Source: Lachnospiraceae bacterium (GTDB lineage: Bacteria > Bacillota > Clostridia > Lachnospirales > Lachnospiraceae). From it: a stretch of DNA of 64,000 nucleotides. Below are positions 37,325 through 45,617 of the stretch, in pieces. The translations under genes were made by a program, and so were the position numbers. The notes under the pieces were generated by a model. It worked only from the letters and a program-made list of their open reading frames with translations, was not told where the DNA came from and did not search any database. How positions within the stretch are numbered: position 1 is the stretch's first letter; each line of letters begins with the position of its first letter. The stretch covers positions 363,614 to 427,613 of the forward strand of contig CAJTCL010000002.1 in the NCBI GenBank assembly GCA_910575005.1, given 5' to 3'.

Positions 37325-37975
37325 ATGAAGTTAAAATATTATTTGCGTGGACTAGGAATTGGAATTATATGTACAGCAATTATAATGGGAATTGCTCTCT
37401 CAGGGAATAAGAAGGAAACTCTGACAGATGCAGAGATCATAGAACGTGCCAAGCTTCTGGGAATGGTGATGGAAGAAGGTACAAAGGAATCCTCAGAACA
37501 GGAGCCTGAAGATAAGCAGAAAGAGCCAGAGAAGAAAAGTTTAGAAAGTCCAGAACCAAAAGACAATCAGACAGAAGGCAACAATTCTGGAGAGGATACG
37601 CCTTCTGAAAATGATGATACCAAAAAGGCTTCCGAGACGGACAAGCCTGAGGATGAATCCTCCTCCCAAGGTACTGAATCCAAAGAGGATCCCCAGAAAG
37701 ATGAGGATGCAGCAAAAGAAACCAGCTCAAATCCAGAAGCTGGACAATCTTCTCAACAGGAAGCATCCCAGGATGTTGTGGAGATTAGAATTGAAGAGGG
37801 CGATTATTCTGATTTAATTAGTAGGAAATTATTTCAGGCTGGGTTAATTACAGATGCCAGCGCTTTTGATAATTATCTCACCAAAAATGGTCTTGATGAA
37901 TCTCTAAGAATTGGTGTTCACAAGATTCCAAAGGGGTCTACACAGGAAGAAATTGTTGAAATTTTACAGAAATAG
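37325..37975 (+). CDS. membrane protein with MltG-like C-terminal domain
   Basis: 216 residues. A single membrane helix (about 8-26) precedes a long low-complexity linker rich in Glu, Ser, Pro and Lys (about 50-150). The C-terminal domain VEIRIEEGDYSDLISRKLFQ, ending HKIPKGSTQEEIVEILQK, resembles the LysM-like N-terminal module of MltG. The catalytic part of MltG is absent, so a binding rather than enzymatic role is likely. It starts 3 bp after the previous gene. Confidence 0.72.
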   Translation: MKLKYYLRGLGIGIICTAIIMGIALSGNKKETLTDAEIIERAKLLGMVMEEGTKESSEQEPEDKQKEPEKKSLESPEPKDNQTEGNNSGEDTPSENDDTKKASETDKPEDESSSQGTESKEDPQKDEDAAKETSSNPEAGQSSQQEASQDVVEIRIEEGDYSDLISRKLFQAGLITDASAFDNYLTKNGLDESLRIGVHKIPKGSTQEEIVEILQK

Positions 37976-37986
37976 GCATATAGGAC

Positions 37987-38015
37987 TTGCAAGCCCTTGA
38001 ATCCTGTGATATAAT
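37987..38015 (+). promoter_or_regulatory. sigma-A promoter of rpsB
   Basis: TTGCAA (37987-37992), 17-bp spacer, TATAAT (38010-38015). This is the best promoter match in the window. It lies just after the last flagellar-cluster gene and gives a leader of about 105 nt before rpsB, separating ribosomal gene expression from the fla/che operon. Confidence 0.8.
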
Positions 38016-38129
38016 GCACAAGCAGTAGTAAACTCAGCAAGCACATGTACGGACCGGAGAGCGGGTGCCATATTGGTAGTTTTTCGGGTGGAAGTACATG
38101 GAAGATGATAACCAATGGAGGTAAGAAAT

Positions 38130-38861
38130 ATGGGCGTTATTTCGATGAAACAGTTATTAGAGGCAGGTGTTCATTTTGGACACCAGACAAGAAGATGGAA
38201 TCCCAAAATGGCTCCTTATATCTACACTGAGAGAAATGGAATCTATATCATTGATTTGCAGAAGTCAGTAGGAAAAGTAGATGAAGCTTATAAGGCAGTC
38301 GCTGATATTGTGTCAGATGGCGGCACCATTCTTTTTGTGGGAACCAAGAAGCAGGCTCAGGATGCAATCAAGGCAGAAGCAGAACGTTGTGGAATGTTCT
38401 ATGTAAATGAGAGATGGTTAGGCGGAATGCTCACCAATTTCAAGACAATCCAGAGCCGTATCAATCGCCTGAAGGCTATTGAAACGATGGCGGAGGATGG
38501 AACTTTTGATCTTCTTCCAAAGAAGGAAGTTATCGCTCTCAAGAAAGAATGGGAGAAGTTGGAGAAGAATCTTGGCGGCATCAAGGAAATGAAGAGAATT
38601 CCAGATGCAATTTTTATTGTCGATCCTAAGAAAGAGAGAATTTGCGTACAGGAAGCACATACATTAGGTATTCCTTTGATTGGTATCTGTGATACGAACT
38701 GTGATCCTGAGGAACTGGATTTTGTTATTCCAGGAAATGATGATGCGATTCGTGCTGTAAAATTGATTGTTTCTAAAATGGCAGATGCTGTGGTAGAGGC
38801 AAATCAGGGAACTGTGGAAGAAGATACCGTGGAAGCAGAAGGGGAAGCAGCAGAAGCATAA
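38130..38861 (+). CDS. rpsB: 30S ribosomal protein S2
   Basis: 243 residues, full length. It begins [20 protein letters not shown], with the family signatures [20 protein letters not shown] and [23 protein letters not shown] 38130 follows GGAGG. It has a strong promoter upstream. The pair rpsB-tsf downstream of the flagellar operon is as in B. subtilis. The C-terminal tail is acidic. Confidence 0.98.
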   Translation: MGVISMKQLLEAGVHFGHQTRRWNPKMAPYIYTERNGIYIIDLQKSVGKVDEAYKAVADIVSDGGTILFVGTKKQAQDAIKAEAERCGMFYVNERWLGGMLTNFKTIQSRINRLKAIETMAEDGTFDLLPKKEVIALKKEWEKLEKNLGGIKEMKRIPDAIFIVDPKKERICVQEAHTLGIPLIGICDTNCDPEELDFVIPGNDDAIRAVKLIVSKMADAVVEANQGTVEEDTVEAEGEAAEA

Positions 38862-38959
38862 TATTGCAATGTGTGGATTAGAAAAATGTTTTGCAAATAA
38901 ATTGTTTATTTTTTGATGAAAATCTTTACTTTATAGACATCTCTATGGCTATACGAATC

Positions 38960-39011
38960 TATATCCAAAGGGGCTCCATTATGGATATCTGGCGGTATAA
39001 TAAGGTATTGG
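38960..39011 (+). repeat. dispersed short repeat copy between rpsB and tsf
   Basis: Contains TATATCC, AAAGGGGCTCCATTATGG, ATATCTGGCGG and ATAATAAGGTATTGG in the same order as the copies at 36202 and 63781. Together with the hairpin at 39041 it occupies much of the 294-bp rpsB-tsf gap. Confidence 0.5.
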
Positions 39012-39040
39012 TTTAATTATTAAAAAGTACACGGATATAA

Positions 39041-39092
39041 GAGGACAGGCAATATGTTACAATTTGTTGTAACAAGATGATTGTCTGTCCTC
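39041..39092 (+). promoter_or_regulatory. 52-bp imperfect palindrome upstream of tsf
   Basis: GAGGACAGGCAAT (39041-39053) pairs with ATTGTCTGTCCTC (39080-39092), one pair being G-U. Inside, GTTACAA (39056-39062) pairs with TTGTAAC (39067-39073) around a TTTG loop. It ends 63 bp before tsf. No T-run follows, so it is more likely an mRNA control or processing structure, or a palindromic element, than a terminator. Confidence 0.65.
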
Positions 39093-39155
39093 AATTATAG
39101 AGAAATAACAGGCGGCGCTTACGAACGCGCTGACAGATAGATGGAGGGAATAAAA

Positions 39156-40091
39156 ATGGCTATTACAGCAGCAATGGTAAAAGAGTTAAGAGAGATGACA
39201 GGTGCAGGCATGATGGACTGCAAGAAAGCCTTAAATGAGACAAATGGTGATATGGACGCAGCTGTTGAGTTTTTGAGAAAAAATGGACAGGCTAAGGCGG
39301 AGAAGAAGGCTGGAAGAATTGCAGCAGAAGGTCTCTGTACCGTTGTTGTCAAAGATGATCAGACAGCAGCCGTGGTTGAAGTAAACTCTGAGACAGATTT
39401 CGTTGCTAAGAATGATACTTTTAAGGCATTTGTGGAAGCAGTTGCAACTCAGGCTGTCAATTCAGATGCTGCAGATTTGGATGCATTTATGACAGAGGCA
39501 TGGAATGAGGATTCTAGCAAAACTGTGAAGGATGCTTTGGTAGAGAAGGTTGCAGTAATTGGTGAAAACTTAAATATCAGAAGGTTTGAGAAAGTGGTTG
39601 CAGAGAATGGATGTGTTGTTTCGTACATTCATGGCGGCGGAAGAATTGGCGTGATTGTGGAAGCTGATACCACAGTTGTCAATGATGCAGTAAAAGAAGC
39701 TTTGACCAATATTGCAATGCAGATTGCAGCACTTTCCCCGAAATATGTTTCCAGAGATGAAATCAGCGATGAATATATTGCACATGAGAAGGAAATTCTG
39801 CGTGCTCAGATTATGAACGATCCTAAGGAATCTCAGAAACCTGAGAAAGTGATCAATGGTATGATTGAAGGCCGTGTCAACAAAGAGTTAAAAGAAATCT
39901 GTCTGGTAGATCAGGTATATGTGAAAGCGGCAGATGGCAAGCAGATTGTTGCAAAATATTTGGAGGAAGTTTCCAAAGAAGTTGGTGGAACCGTTTCTGT
40001 CAAGAGATTTGTACGTTTTGAGACAGGTGAAGGTTTAGAGAAGAAACAAGAAGACTTTGCAGCAGAAGTTGCAGCGCAGATGGGCATATAA
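39156..40091 (+). CDS. tsf: translation elongation factor Ts
   Basis: 311 residues; nucleotide exchange factor for EF-Tu. The N-terminal UBA-like region is MAITAAMVKELREMTGAGMM, then DCKKAL. The catalytic motif is SETDFVAKNDTF near residue 80. The C-terminal dimerisation part contains MNDPKESQKPEKVINGMIEG. ATG 39156 follows ATGGAGGG. It is the last gene of the conserved core; a strong terminator follows. Confidence 0.98.
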   Translation: MAITAAMVKELREMTGAGMMDCKKALNETNGDMDAAVEFLRKNGQAKAEKKAGRIAAEGLCTVVVKDDQTAAVVEVNSETDFVAKNDTFKAFVEAVATQAVNSDAADLDAFMTEAWNEDSSKTVKDALVEKVAVIGENLNIRRFEKVVAENGCVVSYIHGGGRIGVIVEADTTVVNDAVKEALTNIAMQIAALSPKYVSRDEISDEYIAHEKEILRAQIMNDPKESQKPEKVINGMIEGRVNKELKEICLVDQVYVKAADGKQIVAKYLEEVSKEVGGTVSVKRFVRFETGEGLEKKQEDFAAEVAAQMGI

Positions 40092-40129
40092 GCGAATTTT
40101 TCAATTCAAATTTAATTAAAGTATTTATA

Positions 40130-40191
40130 GGCTCCAGAAGCCTTGTAAACACTGTACTTTCTAGTGGTTATAAGGTTTTTGGAGCCTTTTT
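40130..40191 (+). terminator. long intrinsic terminator after tsf
   Basis: GGCTCCAGAAGCCTTGTAAA (from 40130) pairs with the stretch ending TAAGGTTTTTGGAGCC (40186) through about 20 pairs with a few mismatches and wobbles. T5 (40187-40191) follows. It marks the end of the core region; mobile-element sequence starts after it. Confidence 0.85.
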
Positions 40192-40199
40192 CATTCATA

Positions 40200-40520
40200 G
40201 AAGGGTAATCGTTCAAGTACCGCTGAACACCGCCAAACACCGTCTAAAATCACTTCAAATTGAGTATTACTCAAGTCACAAGTTGAGTAAAATGAGTATC
40301 CGCAATCTTTAGCGAAGTTTACTCAAGTCATCAGAGTTTTTGAAATCATCTTACTTCATAATTAAATTTCACAGGTTATATGAGCAGCATAGTCTTAGAG
40401 AAGAAGAAAACAACTTCTTTCTGGGACAGAGACAAAATCCGGGTTGACAGTTAGCCGTTTTTTGGGTAACTGGCAGCACGGATTCCACAAGGGTTTGGGA
40501 GTGTAGCTCCCAAGTATTTC
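40200..40520. other. non-coding entry region of the mobile-element remnant
   Basis: No gene seen. It holds several copies of TTGAGTA or its complement TACTCAA (about 40259-40326), including the palindrome TTGAGTATTACTCAA. Short CACCG repeats occur near 40225-40245. A perfect hairpin TTGGGAG-TGTAG-CTCCCAA lies at 40495-40513 just before the first element gene. The motifs could be recombination or replication sites. No attachment site or integrase gene was identified. Confidence 0.4.
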
Positions 40521-40537
40521 AAAATGGAGGACAAGCT

Positions 40538-40975
40538 ATGGCAGCGAATACAGCGGTAGGTGCAGAAAAGAAAGATACTCGCACAATTACTTTCAAAAAC
40601 AAGGAACACAGAGATTTTTATATGGATTACATGCCAAAATGCAGATACCAGGATGTGTACCACAAAGCGTTGGTGTATTGCCTTGGGATTGACCGGGATA
40701 CAAGGGTAAATGCAGACAGGATTTATGATTTTAGTACAGGATGCGTGAAAACAGAGTGCCTGCATGAAGGCTGGCAGACCAGCGGAAGTGCAAGGATTGT
40801 CCGTATGGCATTTAACCTTTACTGCAATGGAACGCCAAGCGTTGATGACACAGAAGCTACAGAGGAACAGTTAAAGGAGTGCCGTTGTTATACGGTGGAA
40901 GATTTATTCTGCTGCGGCTATGCAAGATACTTTTGGGAGGCAGTCAGGCTCCGCTATCCGGAATACTGTTTTTAA
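40538..40975 (+). CDS. DUF6075-like protein of integrative elements
   Basis: 145 residues. The sequence, with FKNKEHRDFYMDYMPKCRYQ, TGCVKTECLHEGWQTSGSA and LFCCGYARYFWEAVRLRYPE, resembles a conserved small protein found in Tn1549-like conjugative elements and plasmids of Firmicutes (DUF6075 in my recollection). Function unknown. The Cys- and aromatic-rich C-terminus is intact. The neighbours are DUF3970-like and parA, the common order in such elements. Confidence 0.75.
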   Translation: MAANTAVGAEKKDTRTITFKNKEHRDFYMDYMPKCRYQDVYHKALVYCLGIDRDTRVNADRIYDFSTGCVKTECLHEGWQTSGSARIVRMAFNLYCNGTPSVDDTEATEEQLKECRCYTVEDLFCCGYARYFWEAVRLRYPEYCF

Positions 40976-40990
40976 ATTGGGAGGATTGAA

Positions 40991-41158
40991 ATGCTGAAAA
41001 TCAGGATGCAGGGGACAAAGAAAGACCTGCACTGGTTCTGGCGGCTTCTGGAACGGCAGGAGGATGTGGATGTGAAGTCGGTATCGGAACCGTTTGCAAA
41101 CAAGGGGACAAAGAAATATTTCCGTGTGTATGCGGAAGTGGAGAAAACAGAGAAATAG
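40991..41158 (+). CDS. DUF3970-like small protein
   Basis: 55 residues, MLKIRMQGTKKDLHWFWRLL and on to VYAEVEKTEK. GGAGG lies just before the ATG. Small proteins of this shape are common next to parA in conjugative elements of Firmicutes. The family name DUF3970 is from memory. Function unknown; it looks intact. Confidence 0.65.
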   Translation: MLKIRMQGTKKDLHWFWRLLERQEDVDVKSVSEPFANKGTKKYFRVYAEVEKTEK

Positions 41159-41183
41159 ATTGAAGAATCAGGAGGAAAGTAAT

Positions 41184-41880
41184 ATGTGCAGAGTGATCGC
41201 AGTGGCAAACCAGAAAGGCGGAGTTGGAAAGACAACGACGTGTGTGAATTTAGGGATTGGGCTTGCAAGGGCAGGCAAGAAAGTATTGTTGGTAGAGGCG
41301 GATGCACAGGGCAGCATGGCGGTGAGCCTGGGGATTGCGGAGCCGGACGAGCTGGATGTGACATTGGTGAATATCATGGAAAAGATTATCAATGATGAAG
41401 ATGTTGAGCCTGGTGAGGGGATCATCCATCATACAGAGGGGATTGATTTTATCCCGGCAAATATCGAACTGGCAGGCTTGGAAATGGCTCTGGTAAATGT
41501 TATGAGCCGGGAAACGATACTTCGATAGTATCTGAACAGCGTAAAAGGGGAATATGACTTTGCGATTATTGATTGTATGCCTTCGCTTGGCGTGATCACG
41601 ATAAACGCCCTTGTAGCGGCAGACAGCGTACTGATTCCGGTGGAGGCGGCGTATCTCCCGGTGAAAGGGCTTCAGCAGCTTATAAAAACGATTGGACGGG
41701 TTCACAGGAAGCTGAATCCGGCGCTTAACATCATGGGGATTCTGCTGACAAAGGTAGACCGGAGGACAAATTTCGCAAGGGACATTTCAGCGCAGATCCG
41801 GGGGTATATGGGAATCGGGTACATATCTTTGAGAACTGCATCCCATTATCCGTAAAGGCTGCGGAAACCACGGCAGAGTT
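41184..41880 (+). pseudogene. parA: ParA family ATPase, broken
   Basis: Partition ATPase of an integrative element. ATG 41184 follows AGGAGGAAAG and gives MCRVIAVANQKGGVGKTTT with an intact Walker A. An in-frame TAG at 41526-41528 interrupts the protein where the context suggests a glutamine codon, and the frame then continues with EYDFAIIDCMPSLGVITINA. A one-base loss in a G-run near 41805 shifts the frame again; the intended VHIFENCIPLSVKAAETTAE follows in another frame. The 3' end runs straight into parB sequence, so a small deletion is also likely. Confidence 0.85.
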
Positions 41881-42200
41881 GAACAGTTTTGATGATTTAT
41901 TTGGCATAGATGAAGCAGGGGAAACGGTCACTTCCGTTCCCCTAAGTGAACTGCATACGTTTAAAGGCCATCCGTTCAGGGTGCTGGATGATGAAAAGAT
42001 GCAGGAGACAGTGGAAAGCGTAAAGCAGTATGGTGTGTTGATGCCGGGAATTGTGCGCCCACATCCAGAAGGTGGCTATGAGGTCATTGCAGGACATAGG
42101 CGGTGGCGGGCATGTGAGCTTGCCGGACTTACGGAAATGCCTGTGATTATCCGGGAATTGGATAATGATACAGCGGTGGTTCTGATGGTCGATACGAATT
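41880..42200 (+). pseudogene. parB: ParB N-terminal fragment, cut by an insertion sequence
   Basis: About 106 residues: LNSFDDLFGIDEAGETVTSV and then a ParB/Srx domain with VIAGHRRWRACELAGL. The protein stops at VVLMVDTN because the IS3 element inserts here; the central and C-terminal DNA-binding parts are absent. No separate start codon with a ribosome binding site is seen because the 5' end is joined to parA. Confidence 0.8.
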
Positions 42201-42278
42201 GAGCTGGTATAATAAAGTTGTAACACCAAACAGGAAATAAATGATATATTCAATATAATGAAAAGGAAGGTGTTACAC

Positions 42279-42569
42279 ATGCCAAAAACAAAGGTTTATG
42301 AGCCAGAATTCAAAAAGAAAATCGTACAGCTGTATTTAGAAGAAGGACGTACGATAAAAAGTCTAAACGAAGAATTCCAGTTAGGAGACGGAACTGTCCG
42401 TAAATGGGTGCGGGCATTCCGCGAAGAATGCGAAACAAACCCAAACTTAAATGACACAAAGAATCTTTATGAGGAAAACCGTAAACTGCGCAGAAAGCTG
42501 GTGGAAAAGAAAAAGGAACTTGCATTCTTAAAAAAAGCCGCCGCATTCTTCGCAAAGGAAATCGATTAG
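42279..42569 (+). CDS. IS3-family transposase OrfA
   Basis: 96 residues, HTH_Tnp_1 type: PEFKKKIVQLYLEEGRTIKS, ending in a leucine-zipper-like stretch (YEENRKLRRKLVEKKKELAF). It ends with a heptanucleotide-type slippery run TTAAAAAAAG at 42528-42537, after which orfB lies in the -1 frame, the usual programmed frameshift of this family. ATG 42279 follows AAGGAAGG. Confidence 0.9.
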   Translation: MPKTKVYEPEFKKKIVQLYLEEGRTIKSLNEEFQLGDGTVRKWVRAFREECETNPNLNDTKNLYEENRKLRRKLVEKKKELAFLKKAAAFFAKEID

Positions 42570-43087
42570 AACCATACCAGTTTATTGACGGACATAAGCA
42601 GGAGTACGGCATCCGCTGGCTTCTGCGCCAGATGGATATCTATCCAAATGCTTATTACAATTATAAAAAGAACAGAAAAGCAGGCTACAGGGAGCAGAAA
42701 GAGAAATTTAAAAATAAGATTCTACAAATATACCATGAATACTCTGGAAATCCAGGATACCGGATGATGAGGGTTTATTTGCAGCGAGCGAAAATCAGTT
42801 TGAGCAATACAACTGTATTAAAATATATGCAGGAATTGGGGCTCCGCTCCACAGTGACGCCAAAAAGCCTGCATACAAAAAGGGGGACTGCTATAAAAAG
42901 TTTGAAAATCATCTAAACAGGGAATTCCATGCGGAAAAGCCAAATGAAAAATGGTGTACAGATTTTACCTATATTTTTATGGAAGATGGAAGGAAGCGAT
43001 AGAACTGCAGCATTATTGACCTGTTTGACAGATCTGTGGTGGCAACCCTCAACAGCAGCCATATCGATGCAGAGCTGGCTGTGCAGA
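42530..43087 (+). pseudogene. IS3-family transposase OrfB, broken
   Basis: DDE integrase-type transposase in the -1 frame relative to orfA: LEPYQFIDGHKQEYGIRWLL, YHEYSGNPGYRMMRVYLQ. Near 42862 an A-run is one base short, shifting the frame. The intended frame goes on with KPNEKWCTDFTYIF (first catalytic Asp) and then has TAG at about 42999 where the family has Tyr before NCSIIDLFDRSVVATL. The last part with the catalytic Glu is missing. Confidence 0.85.
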
Positions 43088-43729
43088 TTGCCTTCTGCGC
43101 TTCGCATGATATTCCCGGTCTGTGATTTTCTTATCTGCCGGGGCAAGCAGATCTATCTGGTGCAGATGTTCCCGGCGGCATATATCCATAAGTGACTGCT
43201 TTAAGTGGATTAGGTAATCTTTGGTAACATGATGCTTATACCCGGCACGGGAATCGCAGGCTCGCTCCATAAAATCTTGGCGTTCCACATCATATTTCCG
43301 CAAGCTGTTGATTACGATATGTACATGGATATTGCCGCTTCCATTATGCCCGTCCATATAAGTACAGACAAGAGCCTGATGTCCGGGATAGTTCTTTTTT
43401 GTGTATTCCATTCCGATCTGCTGTGACTGTTCCCCGGTCAGTCCATTTTCTGTTACATCTTTTGGATCGAAGCTGATGATATAATGGTGGGATTTGATTT
43501 CATCATAGGATTCATTTTTGTGGTGTAGGGTGTTCAATTCCCTGCACTCCATGTCGAACGTGAACGGATCACAGTTTATGCCGTCCATGATATATTCCTT
43601 ACGAAGAATCAATTCATCATTTTCATCAAGTATCGGTTTGTTGGTATCTTCATCATGTTCAAACATGAGATAACGCTGTATCTCTGCATAGTTGGCATTT
43701 TTACTCGCTATGTGTTTCAGGATTGCCAT
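43087..43729 (-). pseudogene. MobA/VirD2-type relaxase, 3'-truncated
   Basis: N-terminal relaxase domain of a mobilization or conjugative element. It begins MAILKHIASKNANYAEIQRY and carries the metal-binding histidine motif GNIHVHIVINSLRKYD. About 215 residues are intact up to DREYHAKRRRQ, where the sequence joins the remains of the IS3 element. The C-terminal half is absent. It is read away from the ParA/ParB genes. Family level is Tn1549-like in my judgement. Confidence 0.85.
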
Positions 43730-43734
43730 GAGAA

Positions 43735-44138
43735 TGCCCTCCGGAAAACGCCTGGAAATCTCCCACCATTTTCAAGACTTCATATTTCATAGATTCTGGC
43801 TACGCTCTGGTCGATTGCCCTGCGCATTTCTTGTGAATGGATGCCGCCGCTGTTAAAATGCCTTGCAAGGGTCTGCCCCAGCGAAGCGAGGGTATCTGGT
43901 TTAAGTTGCTGCCGATCTTCCCAAACTCTGCAACCAGTTTTTTCAATTCTGGCAGGTCTGCCACAATCTCATATTTCGCTGTGACCTTCTGCTTCATAAC
44001 CTGTTTCCTGACATATTCAGCCAGTGGAAGGTGCGCAGCTTTAGCGTTTTCAGAAACGATTTCATATTCCATATCGGTAAGGCGGAGCATGATCTGGTGT
44101 TTGTGTTGTAATTCCTTGTCCTTCTTTGGTCTTGCCAT
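43735..44138 (-). pseudogene. MobC-type relaxosome protein, frameshifted by a short insertion
   Basis: Begins MARPKKDKELQHKHQIMLRL, with a ribbon-helix-helix type N-terminus, and continues to EFGKIGSNLNQ. There a 26-bp GC-rich insertion (43867-43892) breaks the frame. The expected continuation ARHFNSGGIHSQEMRRAIDQ is present in another frame, and a second small indel near 43788 breaks it again before KYEVLKMVGDF in the relaxase-proximal part. Lies directly upstream of the relaxase. Confidence 0.82.
43867..43892 (-). repeat. 26-bp insertion in mobC, shared with other repeats here
   Basis: On the minus strand it reads CCCTCGCTTCGCTGGGGCAG followed by ACCCTT. A close match, with four or so changes, lies at 45672-45699 inside the structured element after LysR, and its first half recurs at 45885-45900. 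It separates mobC codons that are otherwise continuous, so it is an inserted repeat fragment. Confidence 0.65.
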
Positions 44139-44213
44139 TGCATAGTTCCTTTCTGTTAAAATCGTAAGAATGATATTTTTCCTGATTATAAGGACTTAAA
44201 AAGAGTTCCTATC

Positions 44214-44530
44214 ATATAAGCCGATTTGGGAATGCCAATGGGAAACGAAAGAGGGATTTTTATAGAAATATTTAAATTTCTCCGTGATCGGGACAATCAC
44301 GCTGCGACTATTTTTAATAGGAGCCAATCTGCATATTTGGAAAATATGCAACAACCGAGGGCATGGGGGTGCTATGTCCCAGTGGGACTTGTTCAGCACG
44401 GACCGGAGCAGAGCGTAGACGGAATCCCCATCAAGTTTGTCGGGTAAGAAAAATCCACGAAGTGGGTTCCTCGTTACTCAGGCGAATCTTGCCCTTCGAG
44501 AAATAAAGATTTCCATAATATAAGCCGATT
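44214..44530. repeat. 13-bp direct repeats bracketing a non-coding block
   Basis: ATATAAGCCGATT occurs at 44214-44226 and again at 44518-44530, with some similarity continuing on the right. Between them lie a 9-bp hairpin TGCATATTT-GGA-AAATATGCA (44330-44350) and the repeat element at 44345-44504. The 566-bp gap between mobC and LysR has no gene. An oriT would be expected upstream of mobC, but none could be identified. Confidence 0.5.
44345..44504 (-). repeat. palindrome-rich element upstream of LysR
   Basis: Read on the minus strand its edge is CTTT|ATTTCTCGAAG, the same target and end type as the insertions at 51657 and 63419. Internal parts are GTGCT...AGCAC (44369-44399) enclosing GTCCC-AGT-GGGAC, then the block CTTGTTCAGCA and GACCGGAGCAGAG. 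These two blocks recur at 45922-45947. The left limit is uncertain. Confidence 0.55.
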
Positions 44531-44704
44531 GGAAAAGAAGATAAAAATATTTTATGGAAATGCTTTATGGTAAATTTTCCAACGCTTTTTTGGCAGTTAA
44601 AATTTTTCCCTATAAAAGGGCAACATAAGGTATAATGAAATCGAACGGCTTTGAGTAAAAGAATATTCGCTATTGCAGATAAATGATAAAGGAGGATCAT
44701 TCAA

Positions 44705-45593
44705 ATGTATAACCCGCAATTAGAAACATTTATCCATGTGGCAGATGCAGGCAGCTTCAATAAAGCAGCAGAAGACAGCTTATATAACCCCAACAGCAGT
44801 CATAAAGCAGATCAACCTTCTTGAGGCTTCTTTGGATGTAAAGCTGTTTGACAGGACGCATAGGGGGCTGACTCTGACAAAAGCTGGAAAGTCTTTATAT
44901 CAGGACACAAAATATATCATCCAGTATTGCAGGGATTCTGTCATCCGAGCCAGGAATGCCATGCAGGAAGATACGAAGGTGATCCGCATCGGCAGTTCCC
45001 CAATGACTCCAGCACAGCTTTTGATGCGGCTTTGGACAAGAATACAGGTATATTGCCCGGAGATGAAATTCCAGATTGTCCCATTCGAGAACACGCCAGA
45101 AAATGCCAGGGAAATATTAGGGAACCTTGGAAAAAATATTGATGTAATCGGGGGGATATTTGATGAGACCATGCTGGACTTGCGCCGTTGCGCAGGGCTT
45201 GAATTATCCCGTGAGCCATTTTGCTGCGCAGTTTCCATACATCATCGGCTTGCGGCAAAAGACCGGCTTACGGTAAAAGACCTTTATGGGGAAAACCTAA
45301 TGCTGATGCGCCGGGAATGGAGCAATTATGTGGACAGGCTTAGGGATGACATCTGGCAGAACCACAGCCAGATACACATCGTGGATTTTGATTTTTATAA
45401 CGTGGAGGTTTTTAACCGTTGTGAGAACAGCAACGATGTACTGCTGGCTATTTCGGGATGGGCAAGCGTACATCCGCTTTTAAAAGTCATTCCGGTAGAA
45501 TGGGAACACAGCATCCCATATGGCCTGCTCCATTCCCCGAATCCGTCCGAAAATGTAAGACAGTTTCTTGCTGCTGCGCAGAAAGCAGTGTAA
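44705..45593 (+). pseudogene. LysR-family transcriptional regulator, one-base frameshift
   Basis: ATG 44705 with GGAGG upstream encodes MYNPQLETFIHVADAGSFNK and the start of a LysR winged helix. An extra T near 44780 shifts the frame; the rest (ITPTAVIKQINLLEASLDVK, then a full substrate-binding domain to AAAQKAV) is intact in the next frame. About 295 residues in total if repaired. It lies upstream of and co-directional with the redox island and may have regulated it. Sequencing error is an alternative cause of the shift. Confidence 0.85.
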
Positions 45594-45617
45594 TAAATGG
45601 GGGATCTGTCTGTTAAT

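Larger units (their letters stand above)
42200..43087 (+). mobile_element. IS3-family insertion sequence, decayed and 3'-truncated
   Basis: It inserts in parB at about 42200 and ends abruptly at about 43087 in relaxase sequence. orfA is intact; orfB has a frameshift, a nonsense codon and lacks its 3' end, so the element cannot move by itself. In the leader TGTAACACC (42219-42227) can pair with GGTGTTACA (42269-42277), covering part of the orfA ribosome binding site AAGGAAGG. Terminal repeats could not be defined because the right end is lost. Confidence 0.85.

Noticed and set aside
38040..38070. GGACCGGAGAG in the rpsB leader as another copy of the palindromic element
   Set aside because: Only about eleven bases match and the surrounding stems are absent; kept as a weak echo only.
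44139..44340. oriT of the integrative element
   Set aside because: Location upstream of mobC fits, but no recognisable nick-site sequence or matching inverted repeat could be shown.
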